Shown: in pieces, positions 14,598 to 21,058 of the stretch
Layout: the number at the start of each line of letters is the position of its first letter
Numbering within the stretch: position 1 is the first letter of the stretch
NCBI GenBank assembly: GCA_026989715.1
Contig: JALSIU010000142.1
Span: 1 to 21,058, forward strand
Source of the DNA: Methylomonas sp.
Lineage (GTDB): Bacteria; Pseudomonadota; Gammaproteobacteria; Methylococcales; Methylomonadaceae
Direction: 5' to 3'
Length of the DNA stretch: 21,058 nucleotides
Notes under the pieces: model-generated
The model's input: the letters and a program-made list of their open reading frames with translations, nothing else
Database searches by the model: none
What the model was told of the DNA's origin: nothing
Translations under genes and position numbers: made by a program

Positions 14598-15320
14598 ATG
14601 ACTAAACTTATTTGCCAAAGAATTATGCTCAAATTAAGTGGTGAGGCGCTAATGAGTGATAGCGGGGGGAGCATAGACCCCGACATCGTTAAACGCTTAG
14701 CGACTGAAATAAAAGAATTATGTGATGCAGGCATTCAAGTTGGTTTAGTCATAGGTGGCGGCAATATATTACGTGGTGCCGAGCAAGCTGCCGAAGGTTT
14801 AAACCGAGTGACCGGGGATCAAATGGGCATGCTGGCGACAGTGATTAATGCTTTAGCCATGCAAGATGCACTGGAGTTTTTAGGTCAGCCGGTTAGGGTT
14901 ATGAGTGCTTTGCAAATTAATGAAGTTTGTGAAGACTACATCAGGCGGCGTGCGGTTCGGCATTTAGATAAAGGGCGTGTGGTTATTTTTGCCGCAGGAA
15001 CAGGCAACCCTTTTTTTACGACCGACTCGGCGGCCAGTTTGCGTGCCATTGAAATTGATGCGGAATTGATGATTAAGGCAACTAAGGTGAAAGGGGTTTA
15101 TTCAGATGATCCTGAAAAAGTTGCAGATGCAACTTTTTATGCAAAGTTAACTTATGATGAGGCACTTGATCAACGCTTGAATGTTATGGATACCACTGCA
15201 TTAGTACTGTGTCGTGATAATGATATGCCGATGCGGGTAATGAATGTTTTTGAGCCGGGGGCCATTATGCGTTTAATGCAAGGCGAAGAAATAGGCTCCC
15301 TGATAGAGCGAGGAAAATAA
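14598..15320 (+). CDS. pyrH: UMP kinase
   Basis: Phosphorylates UMP to UDP with ATP in pyrimidine nucleotide synthesis; the bacterial enzyme is a hexamer of the amino acid kinase family, usually activated by GTP and inhibited by UTP. The 240-residue product starts with the phosphate-binding block IMLKLSGEALM, followed by VIGGGNILRG, the helix DQMGMLATVINALAMQDAL, AAGTGNPFFTTDSAA and KATKVKGVYSDDP. Length equals the E. coli enzyme within one residue. The Shine-Dalgarno is weak (GAGAGA). It heads the tightly packed pyrH-frr-uppS group, with frr only two bases downstream. Confidence 0.99.
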   Translation: MTKLICQRIMLKLSGEALMSDSGGSIDPDIVKRLATEIKELCDAGIQVGLVIGGGNILRGAEQAAEGLNRVTGDQMGMLATVINALAMQDALEFLGQPVRVMSALQINEVCEDYIRRRAVRHLDKGRVVIFAAGTGNPFFTTDSAASLRAIEIDAELMIKATKVKGVYSDDPEKVADATFYAKLTYDEALDQRLNVMDTTALVLCRDNDMPMRVMNVFEPGAIMRLMQGEEIGSLIERGK

Positions 15321-15322
15321 TA

Positions 15323-15880
15323 ATGATTAATGATATTCAACAAGAGGCATCCGATAGGATGGCAAAGAGTATTGAGGCTCTTAAAAAAAGCTTTACCAAA
15401 ATAAGAACGGGGCGTGCCCACCCTAGTTTGCTGGATCAAGTGATGGTATCTTATTATGGTGCTGATACGCCTTTATCGCAGGTTGCTAATGTGATGGTTG
15501 AGGATTCGCGCACCTTAGCAGTAACACCTTGGGAAAAGAATATGATGCAAGCCATTGAGAAAGCCATCATGTCTTCCGATTTGGGGTTAAACCCTGTGAC
15601 GAATGGTAATGTCATTCGCGTGCCTTTACCGATGTTGACAGAAGAACGTCGCCGTGATTTGGTTAAAATCGTTAAAGCAGAAGCTGAAAATGGTCGTATT
15701 TCTATTCGTAATATTCGTCGTGATGCCAATTCAGAAATTAAAGAAGCTTTAAAAGAAAAAATGGTTTCTAAAGATGAAGCGCATGCCGGTGAAGAAAAGA
15801 TACAAAAAATTACCGATCAATATATCAAACAGGTAGAGACGCTTTTGGAAGAAAAAGAGGCTGATTTACTCTCTATATAG
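15323..15880 (+). CDS. frr: Ribosome recycling factor
   Basis: RRF works with EF-G to split the post-termination ribosome. The 185-residue product is exactly the usual length and has the typical three-helix bundle plus small domain: LKKSFTKIRTGRAHPSLLD near residue 21, a VTPWEKNMMQAIEKAI block, then PLPMLTEERRRDLVKIVK and the RNIRRDAN segment. The C-terminus (VETLLEEKEADLLSI) is standard. The ATG is two bases after the pyrH stop and its ribosome binding site, AGGAAA, lies within pyrH, so translation is likely coupled. This pairing is nearly universal in bacteria. Confidence 0.99.
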   Translation: MINDIQQEASDRMAKSIEALKKSFTKIRTGRAHPSLLDQVMVSYYGADTPLSQVANVMVEDSRTLAVTPWEKNMMQAIEKAIMSSDLGLNPVTNGNVIRVPLPMLTEERRRDLVKIVKAEAENGRISIRNIRRDANSEIKEALKEKMVSKDEAHAGEEKIQKITDQYIKQVETLLEEKEADLLSI

Positions 15881-15889
15881 GCTATTGCT

Positions 15890-16651
15890 ATGCAAGCTGA
15901 ACAAGGAGTAATAGATAGGGCGCGTTATCCTAAGCACATCGCCATTATTATGGATGGTAATGGCCGTTGGGCGCAACAACGCCATTTGCCTCGCGTGATG
16001 GGGCACCCTGCGGGGGTTAAAGCGGTAAAACGTGTGGTTGAGTTTTGCGCTGAACAAAAAATACAGGTATTAACTTTATTTGCGTTTAGCAGTGAAAACT
16101 GGCGGCGACCTAAAGAGGAAGTATCTAAGCTCATGGGGCTGTTTATGGCGACTATGCAAAAGGAAGTGAATCGCCTGGATAAAAATAATATTCGTTTACG
16201 CTTTATTGGTGAGCGTGGTGAGTTTTCGGATAAATTACAACAAAAAATGCTCGAAAGTGAGCGGCAAACGGAAAATAATACTGGCCTAACATTGGTCATA
16301 GCCGCCAATTACGGTGGTCATAGGGATTTGACCTTAGCTATGCAGTCCATTGCTAAACAAGTTAAAGCCGGTCACCTTTCTCCGGAAGACATTAATGAGT
16401 CAATGATTGCTAATGCGCTGTCTATTCCTGACCTGCCCGACCCTGATTTGTTTATCAGAACCGGTGGCGAAAAGCGAATTAGTAATTTTCTTCTGTGGCA
16501 ACTCGCTTATGCTGAATTTCACTTTACGGAAAAACTTTGGCCTGATTTTAATGCACAGACCATGCAGGAAGCAATTGATGATTTCTTAACTCGAGAGCGT
16601 CGTTTTGGACGTACTAGCGAGCAAGTTAAAAATATGCGAGCAGCAAGTTAA
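15890..16651 (+). CDS. uppS: Undecaprenyl pyrophosphate synthase
   Basis: Condenses isopentenyl diphosphate units onto farnesyl diphosphate in cis to give C55-PP, the lipid carrier for peptidoglycan and surface polysaccharides. The 253-residue product has the cis-prenyltransferase motifs: IIMDGNGRWAQQR with catalytic D22, GHPAGVKAVKRVV with H39, FAFSSENWRRP, and the DLFIRTGGEKRISNFLLWQ block with the diphosphate-binding arginine, then EFHFTEKLWPDF. Length is normal. It starts 9 bases after frr. Its substrate ultimately depends on the Dxr enzyme encoded two genes downstream. Confidence 0.99.
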   Translation: MQAEQGVIDRARYPKHIAIIMDGNGRWAQQRHLPRVMGHPAGVKAVKRVVEFCAEQKIQVLTLFAFSSENWRRPKEEVSKLMGLFMATMQKEVNRLDKNNIRLRFIGERGEFSDKLQQKMLESERQTENNTGLTLVIAANYGGHRDLTLAMQSIAKQVKAGHLSPEDINESMIANALSIPDLPDPDLFIRTGGEKRISNFLLWQLAYAEFHFTEKLWPDFNAQTMQEAIDDFLTRERRFGRTSEQVKNMRAAS

Positions 16652-16706
16652 TTAGACGTTTGCAGCGCATGTTATTTTTTAAATAATCTCTTCTAATAAT
16701 AAAAAT

Positions 16707-17579
16707 ATGTTACTACAACGCGTTATAACTGCTTCAATTTTGGCACCTTTGGTGGTATTGGCCATTTTTCAATTACCTCATGTTTATTTTTCATTACTTT
16801 GGGCTGTTATTTTGTTGATGGCAGCTTGGGAGTGGGCTAATTTAGCGGATGTTAAATCAGTATTAGTTAAAGTATTATTTTTACTTGCAATGATTGTTCC
16901 TATGCTGTTATTGCATTTTTGGACGCAATTATTAGAGGCTTTGGCACAGGTGAGTAATTGGCCGGAAATTAGAAATTATTCGGGCTTGATTGAGTTGCTA
17001 ATGATTCCTATCGTCTTATTTTGGGTATGGGTGATGTTCCGCATTCGTAAGGGGGGATCTGAATTATTAGAGATAAAACTTAGCGTATTCAAGAAACTAT
17101 TGATGGGTGGTTTTGTTTTAGTTTCTGCCTGGTTGTTTCTATCGCGTTTAATTGTTTTGGAAGAGCCGGCAATGACGTTATATCTTTTCCTACTCGTTTG
17201 GGGGGCAGATATTGGTGCTTATTTTGCCGGTAAGAAATTTGGCATGACTAAATTAGCCATTGAAATAAGTCCCGGAAAAACAGTGGAAGGTATGTATGGC
17301 GCGGTAGCGGCAGCGATTGTGATAGGTTTGTGTTTTACCTTGTATTTTAATTTTTCATTTTTAAGTATTATTGACTTTGTTTTATTGTCGGTTATTACGG
17401 TAATGGTCTCCATTTATGGTGACTTATTTTTTAGCGCGGCTAAGCGCATTCGCGGCGTTAAAGATAGCGGTACGATTTTACCGGGACATGGTGGCTTGTT
17501 AGATCGTCTCGATAGCATGATTGCAGCAATTCCCATATTTTATGCAGGTGTTTGGTTTATACGGTGGATGTACTCATGA
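16707..17579 (+). CDS. cdsA: Phosphatidate cytidylyltransferase (CDP-diglyceride synthase)
   Basis: Inner-membrane enzyme that converts phosphatidic acid and CTP to CDP-diacylglycerol, the precursor of all bacterial phospholipids. The 290-residue product is mostly hydrophobic helices and ends with the CDP-alcohol synthase signature at about residues 243-270: SAAKRIRGVKDSG, then LPGHGGLLDRLDS. An internal WGADIGAYFAGKKFG block with SPGKTVEG is also typical. A 55-base gap separates it from uppS; the gap is AT-rich and shows no clear signal. The stop overlaps the dxr start by four bases. Confidence 0.98.
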   Translation: MLLQRVITASILAPLVVLAIFQLPHVYFSLLWAVILLMAAWEWANLADVKSVLVKVLFLLAMIVPMLLLHFWTQLLEALAQVSNWPEIRNYSGLIELLMIPIVLFWVWVMFRIRKGGSELLEIKLSVFKKLLMGGFVLVSAWLFLSRLIVLEEPAMTLYLFLLVWGADIGAYFAGKKFGMTKLAIEISPGKTVEGMYGAVAAAIVIGLCFTLYFNFSFLSIIDFVLLSVITVMVSIYGDLFFSAAKRIRGVKDSGTILPGHGGLLDRLDSMIAAIPIFYAGVWFIRWMYS

Positions 17580-18760
17580 AGGGTATCTGTATATTAGGAG
17601 CAACAGGCTCCATAGGGGTTAGTACCTTAGATGTCGTTAAGCGACATGCCGATCAATATCAAGTGATTGCCTTAACGGCGAATACGAATATTGATACTTT
17701 ATATGCACAGTGTCTTGAGTTTAAGCCGCATTATGCGGTGGTAGTGAATGCAGATAAAGGCGCTGAGTTTAAGGCTAAAATAGCAGGGACTGAGCTTGCC
17801 GATATGCAGGTTTTAATCGGCGCAGAAGCCTTGGTAGAAGTGGCGACGCTAGATAGCGTGGATTCAGTTATGGCGGCCATTGTCGGGGCGGCGGGATTAT
17901 TATCTGCATTGGCGGCGGCACAAGCGGGTAAAACGGTATTATTGGCTAATAAAGAATCATTAGTCATGTCGGGTGATATCTTTATGCAAGCCATAAAAGA
18001 TTCCGGTGCTGTGTTATTGCCGATTGATAGTGAGCATAATGCCATTTTTCAATGTATGCCTGCCAACTACACTGCCGGGCATGATGCTCCCACAGCAAGG
18101 CGTATTTTATTGACTGCTTCAGGTGGGCCGTTTAGGGTGACACCGCTTGCAGAGCTAAGTACTGTGACACCCGACCAAGCTGTTGCACATCCAAAATGGG
18201 ATATGGGCAGAAAAATATCGGTTGATTCGGCCACGATGATGAATAAAGGTTTAGAGCTGATTGAAGCCTGTTTGTTATTCAATATGCAACCGGAACAAAT
18301 TCAAGTGGTTATTCATCCGCAAAGTATTATTCACTCGATGGTGGATTATATTGATGGCAGTGTCTTGGCACAAATGGGAAATCCGGATATGCGTATTCCG
18401 ATTGCTCATGCGATGGCTTGGCCTGAGCGTTTTGATTCCGGTGTAGCACCACTAGATATTTTTGGTGTACAGCATATGGATTTTGAACCGGCAGATTTAC
18501 AACGCTTTCCATGTCTACGTCTGGCGATGGAAGCCATTAGTGCAGGCGGTATTATGCCGACGGTCTTAAATGCGGCAAATGAAATTGCCGTTGAATCTTT
18601 TTTAAACGAACAGATACGATTTACGGATATTCCTGTGGTGATTGAGCAGAGTATGGCTCAATTTAGTGCAACCCCGGCAAAAACATTAGCACTTATTCTT
18701 GAGGCTGACCGGCAGGCACGTGAGCAAGCCGAACAAATTATTAAAACATTAGAGGTTTAA
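17576..18760 (+). CDS. dxr: 1-deoxy-D-xylulose 5-phosphate reductoisomerase
   Basis: Catalyses the committed step of the MEP isoprenoid pathway, converting DXP to MEP with NADPH and a divalent metal. The 394-residue product has the nucleotide-binding GATGSIG at 8-14, ANKESLV, the metal and substrate block IDSEHNAIFQ, LTASGGPF, KWDMGRKISVDSATMMNKG, and HPQSIIHSMVDYIDGS. I place the start at ATG 17576, which overlaps the cdsA stop in an ATGA. An upstream TTG at 17552 would add eight residues with no family support. Length is close to the E. coli 398. It feeds the isoprenoid units used by UppS. Confidence 0.98.
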   Translation: MKGICILGATGSIGVSTLDVVKRHADQYQVIALTANTNIDTLYAQCLEFKPHYAVVVNADKGAEFKAKIAGTELADMQVLIGAEALVEVATLDSVDSVMAAIVGAAGLLSALAAAQAGKTVLLANKESLVMSGDIFMQAIKDSGAVLLPIDSEHNAIFQCMPANYTAGHDAPTARRILLTASGGPFRVTPLAELSTVTPDQAVAHPKWDMGRKISVDSATMMNKGLELIEACLLFNMQPEQIQVVIHPQSIIHSMVDYIDGSVLAQMGNPDMRIPIAHAMAWPERFDSGVAPLDIFGVQHMDFEPADLQRFPCLRLAMEAISAGGIMPTVLNAANEIAVESFLNEQIRFTDIPVVIEQSMAQFSATPAKTLALILEADRQAREQAEQIIKTLEV

Positions 18761-20121
18761 TGGAAATTTTACAGACCGTATTTTATTTTATCGTTGCTAT
18801 CGGCTTATTGATAGCCATTCATGAGTTCGGTCACTTTTGGGTTGCCAGAAAAACCGGTGTAAAAGTCCTGCGCTTTTCAATCGGTTTTGGTAAGGTCATT
18901 TGGAAATCTCAGCAAGATAGCGATTCGACCGAGTACGTATTATCTGCTATTCCACTTGGTGGTTATGTCAAAATGGTTGATGAGCGTGAAGGAGAGGTGG
19001 CGAGTGCCGATTTGCCTTATGCATTTAATCGTCAGCCATTATGGGCAAGGACTGCTATCGTTGCCGCAGGTCCTATTTTTAATTTGATGTTGGCCGTCAT
19101 TTTATACTGGTTGGTGTTTATGATGGGCGAAACCGGTATGCGCCCTATTGTTGGCGTTGTGCCCGCCAATACTTTGGCCGCGCAAGCAGGCTTTGTTGAA
19201 GGTGAAGAAATTGTAGCGGTAAATGGCATCAAAACACGGACTTGGCGCGAAACGATGGAAACCTTATTGGCGGCGGCAATGGATGCTGATGCAGGCTTAT
19301 CGGTTAGAGTGAAAAATGCAGATGATGCTATGACGGTGCATACCTTGGTCATTCCTTTAGAGGTTAGCCAAGAACCGGAACGGCTGATTAAGGAGCTTGG
19401 CTTGAGAGCTTGGCAGCCAACGATTCTTCCCATTGTAGGCAAGGTTATTGCAGAGAGTGTGGCCGCACAAGCCGGTTTGCAAACCGGCGATTTAATTGTA
19501 AGTGCCGATGGGAAAAGTTTTAAAGACTGGCTATCTTGGGTTGAATATGTGCAGGCACATGCCGATAAAACGATGTCGGTAAAGGTCGAGCGCGATGGCG
19601 TGATGCTGTCTCTGGATTTAACGCCAAAGGGTGTAGTGAGCAACGAGCAAATTGTTGGTAAAATTGGTGTCGGTGTACAAGTGCCTGAGGGACTGCGTGA
19701 GCGATTGATGGTTGAATATGCCCTTAATCCACTCGATGCTTTTGTAGCGGCTGTAAAGCGAACGGGGTACTATTCGCTGGCAACCTTAAAAATGATGGGT
19801 TATATGTTTGTTGGTAAAGCCTCTGTGGATAATTTAAGTGGCCCTATTAGCATTGCTCAATATGCAGGCAAGTCGGCAGAAATGGGGCTGGTTGCATTTT
19901 TGAAATTTTTAGCCATTGTGAGTGTGAGTTTAGGTGTTTTAAATTTATTGCCTATTCCTGTATTAGATGGCGGCCATTTATTGATGTTTGCCATTGAAGC
20001 CATAAAGGGCAGTCCTGTTGCTGAAAATATTCAAATAGTCTTTCAGCAGATTGGAATGACCGCTCTGTTAGCATTAATGATTTTAGCCGTTACTTTAGAT
20101 ATAGGACGGTTATTTCAGTAG
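18760..20121 (+). CDS. rseP: Site-2 (RIP) zinc protease RseP
   Basis: Intramembrane metalloprotease that makes the second cut in anti-sigma factor RseA after DegS, releasing sigma-E, and also clears signal peptide remnants. The 453-residue product has the active-site HEFGH at 21-25 in the first membrane helix and the third zinc ligand in LDG at 402-404 within LLPIPVLDGGHLL. Two periplasmic PDZ domains lie between, the first near residue 125-205 (GFVEGEEIVAVNG) and the second near 225-310 (GLQTGDLIVSADG). The GPIFN motif after the conserved beta region is present. The ATG shares one base with the dxr stop (TAATG), implying coupling. In most gammaproteobacteria bamA comes next; here dsbC does. 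Confidence 0.98.
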   Translation: MEILQTVFYFIVAIGLLIAIHEFGHFWVARKTGVKVLRFSIGFGKVIWKSQQDSDSTEYVLSAIPLGGYVKMVDEREGEVASADLPYAFNRQPLWARTAIVAAGPIFNLMLAVILYWLVFMMGETGMRPIVGVVPANTLAAQAGFVEGEEIVAVNGIKTRTWRETMETLLAAAMDADAGLSVRVKNADDAMTVHTLVIPLEVSQEPERLIKELGLRAWQPTILPIVGKVIAESVAAQAGLQTGDLIVSADGKSFKDWLSWVEYVQAHADKTMSVKVERDGVMLSLDLTPKGVVSNEQIVGKIGVGVQVPEGLRERLMVEYALNPLDAFVAAVKRTGYYSLATLKMMGYMFVGKASVDNLSGPISIAQYAGKSAEMGLVAFLKFLAIVSVSLGVLNLLPIPVLDGGHLLMFAIEAIKGSPVAENIQIVFQQIGMTALLALMILAVTLDIGRLFQ

Positions 20122-20138
20122 GGTGATAAGGCGTTTAA

Positions 20139-20168
20139 TTGACCCCGTATTTTAAATTTGTGTTAGAT
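20139..20168 (+). promoter_or_regulatory. Candidate dsbC promoter
   Basis: TTGACC at 20139-20144 and TTAGAT at 20163-20168 are separated by 18 bases and sit just upstream of dsbC, with a TG directly before the -10. The ribosome binding site AAAGGA (20173-20178) is 6 bases before the ATG. Transcription would start almost at that site, giving a very short leader. Confidence 0.5.
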
Positions 20169-20184
20169 TCTTAAAGGAATAGTT

Positions 20185-20907
20185 ATGAAAAAAATTAAAC
20201 GCGGTTTATCTGCTTTATTGGTGGGGAGTCTGTTACTAGCACCTGTTGCACAGGCAAATAAAAATAAGCTCAAAGAGATTTTGGCAGAAAGAATGCCGTC
20301 ATTAAGCGTAGAAAATATTCAGCCTTCAGAGATTAAAGGTTTGTACGAAGTAATGGTGGGTACAAATATATTTTATGTCTCGGAAGATGGGAAATATCTT
20401 ATTCAAGGGCGCATGTTTGATTTAGAGGCCAAAAAAGACTTAACGGAAGAAAAATTAAGAGGCGTGCGCGCAACTTTAATTAATGCTGTACCTAAGGCAG
20501 AGATGATTATTTTTAAGGCACCCATGCAAAAATATGTCATCAATATTTTTACAGATATAGATTGCGGCTATTGTCGTAAATTACATTCAGAGATAGACCA
20601 ATATTTAGCCGAGGGTATCACGGTACAGTATTTGTTTTTTCCGCGTGCCGGTAAGGGGTCAAGTTCTTATAAAAAAGCCATTGCTGTTTGGTGTGCCGAT
20701 GATCGCAATGCGGCTTTAACTGCCGCTAAATCAAATAATAATCCGCCGCCAATGAAATCGTGTGATAACCCGGTTGATAAGCATTTGGCCTTAGGGGAAA
20801 AGTTGGATGTACGTGGAACCCCGATGATGATTACACCGCAAGGAACTGTCTTTCCCGGCTATATGCCGGCAAAGAAATTGGCTGCTGCTTTGAGTCAAGA
20901 AAAGTAA
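20185..20907 (+). CDS. dsbC: Thiol:disulfide interchange protein DsbC
   Basis: Periplasmic disulfide isomerase and chaperone that reshuffles wrong disulfides; it is kept reduced by DsbD. The 240-residue precursor has a signal peptide with predicted cleavage after VAQA (residue 24). The N-terminal dimerisation domain runs to about residue 85, followed by a linker and a thioredoxin fold. The active site is CGYC at 127-130, and the cis-proline is P213 in RGTPMM. A second cysteine pair, C170 and C193, fits the structural disulfide of DsbC. In other gammaproteobacteria dsbC usually lies near xerD, recJ or hom rather than after rseP, so its location is unusual. It has its own likely promoter. Confidence 0.95.
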   Translation: MKKIKRGLSALLVGSLLLAPVAQANKNKLKEILAERMPSLSVENIQPSEIKGLYEVMVGTNIFYVSEDGKYLIQGRMFDLEAKKDLTEEKLRGVRATLINAVPKAEMIIFKAPMQKYVINIFTDIDCGYCRKLHSEIDQYLAEGITVQYLFFPRAGKGSSSYKKAIAVWCADDRNAALTAAKSNNNPPPMKSCDNPVDKHLALGEKLDVRGTPMMITPQGTVFPGYMPAKKLAAALSQEK

Positions 20908-20915
20908 AGGCAGAG

Positions 20916-20939
20916 CGTATGAGAGATAAACCTCATACG
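20916..20939. repeat. Perfect 8-bp hairpin after dsbC
   Basis: CGTATGAG (20916-20923) pairs exactly with CTCATACG (20932-20939) around the loop AGATAAAC. It begins 8 bases after the dsbC stop, the right place for a terminator, but no T run follows on the plus strand. It may stabilise the 3' end of the dsbC mRNA or assist termination weakly. Confidence 0.5.
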
Positions 20940-20995
20940 ACGCAGCTTGCTAAAAAAACAGGCTACCTTTAATGAGGCAGTCAACAATGATACGG

Positions 20996-21026
20996 TATAG
21001 TCAACCTTGACTATATAAAATTTTTT
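20996..21026 (+). promoter_or_regulatory. Dyad TATAGTCAA-CC-TTGACTATA before the last gene
   Basis: Two 9-base arms (20996-21004 and 21007-21015) form a perfect inverted repeat separated by CC. The right arm contains a -35-like TTGACT (21007-21012) and runs into TATAAA (21014-21019), and six T residues lie at 21021-21026. It can be read as an operator overlapping a promoter or as a tight terminator hairpin. A direct repeat of GTCAAC (20980 and 21000) adds to the operator reading. The two readings cannot be separated from sequence. Confidence 0.5.
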
Positions 21027-21048
21027 AAATTAAAAGAGGACTAATGAC

Positions 21049-21058
21049 ATGACTGAAA
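21049..21058 (+). CDS. Start of an unidentified gene, cut by the window edge
   Basis: AGAGGA at 21035-21040 is a good ribosome binding site. The ATG at 21049 is 8 bases later and begins M-T-E. A nearer ATG at 21044 reads M-T-stop, so it cannot be the gene start. Only three full codons are visible, so the product cannot be named. Confidence 0.5.

Noticed and set aside
17552..17575. TTG start eight codons upstream for dxr
   Set aside because: The ATG at 17576 begins directly at the conserved nucleotide-binding fold and overlaps the cdsA stop in the usual ATGA form.
19032..19643. 203-codon minus-strand frame opposite rseP
   Set aside because: It is antisense to the PDZ region of rseP, with no signal, motif or ribosome binding site that would support a gene.
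1..21058. CRISPR array, tRNA, rRNA, insertion sequence or prophage
   Set aside because: No regularly spaced repeats, no tRNA- or rRNA-like sequence, and no transposase, integrase or phage proteins were seen on either strand.

Overview
The window is a stretch of gammaproteobacterial chromosome of moderate-to-low GC, and almost all of it is conserved housekeeping DNA. The evidence is the gene order map-glnD divergent from rpsB-tsf-pyrH-frr-uppS-cdsA-dxr-rseP, which is the classic gammaproteobacterial arrangement, plus a PEP-CTERM protein at the left edge. PEP-CTERM proteins occur in environmental, often biofilm-forming, Proteobacteria. A mobA-fdhD pair, which supports molybdenum formate dehydrogenases, would suit a methylotroph or methanotroph of the Methylococcales type, but that placement is only an inference. 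No rRNA, tRNA, CRISPR, transposase or phage gene is visible.

Layout. (1) 1-341: the C-terminal end of a PEP-CTERM exported protein. (2) 418-2726, minus strand: a two-gene signalling operon made of a REC-TPR response regulator and a small soluble histidine kinase. (3) 2798-4901: htpG with a near-consensus sigma-32 heat-shock promoter and a strong terminator. (4) 4927-7367, minus strand: an unrecognised signal-peptide/membrane protein with a very basic tail, then lgt and a DUF302 lipoprotein. (5) 7370-8769: mobA and fdhD, overlapping. (6) 8766-12370, minus strand: map-glnD-DUF2835, tightly packed. (7) 12426-20121: promoter, structured S2-type leader, rpsB, attenuator/terminator, tsf, two perfect hairpins, then pyrH-frr-uppS-cdsA-dxr-rseP with short gaps or overlaps. 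(8) 20139-20907: dsbC with its own promoter, where bamA would normally follow rseP. (9) 20996-21058: a dyad and the first codons of another gene.

How the genes fit together. The long plus-strand cluster links translation (S2, EF-Ts, ribosome recycling factor), UMP supply (PyrH), undecaprenyl carrier synthesis (UppS), phospholipid precursor (CdsA), isoprenoid precursor (Dxr, which feeds UppS) and envelope stress proteolysis (RseP). The minus-strand cluster couples methionine removal from new proteins with nitrogen signalling. Lgt can lipidate the neighbouring DUF302 lipoprotein. MobA makes the guanine dinucleotide cofactor on which FdhD acts.

I found no clear new defence, mobile or biosynthetic system. 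The least explained items are the orphan basic-tailed membrane protein, the two perfect hairpins between tsf and pyrH, the FdhD CGQG variant and the dyad before the last gene. No stretch longer than 300 bases lacks a gene; the two longest gaps, 12371-12595 and 14343-14597, both contain structured regulatory DNA.
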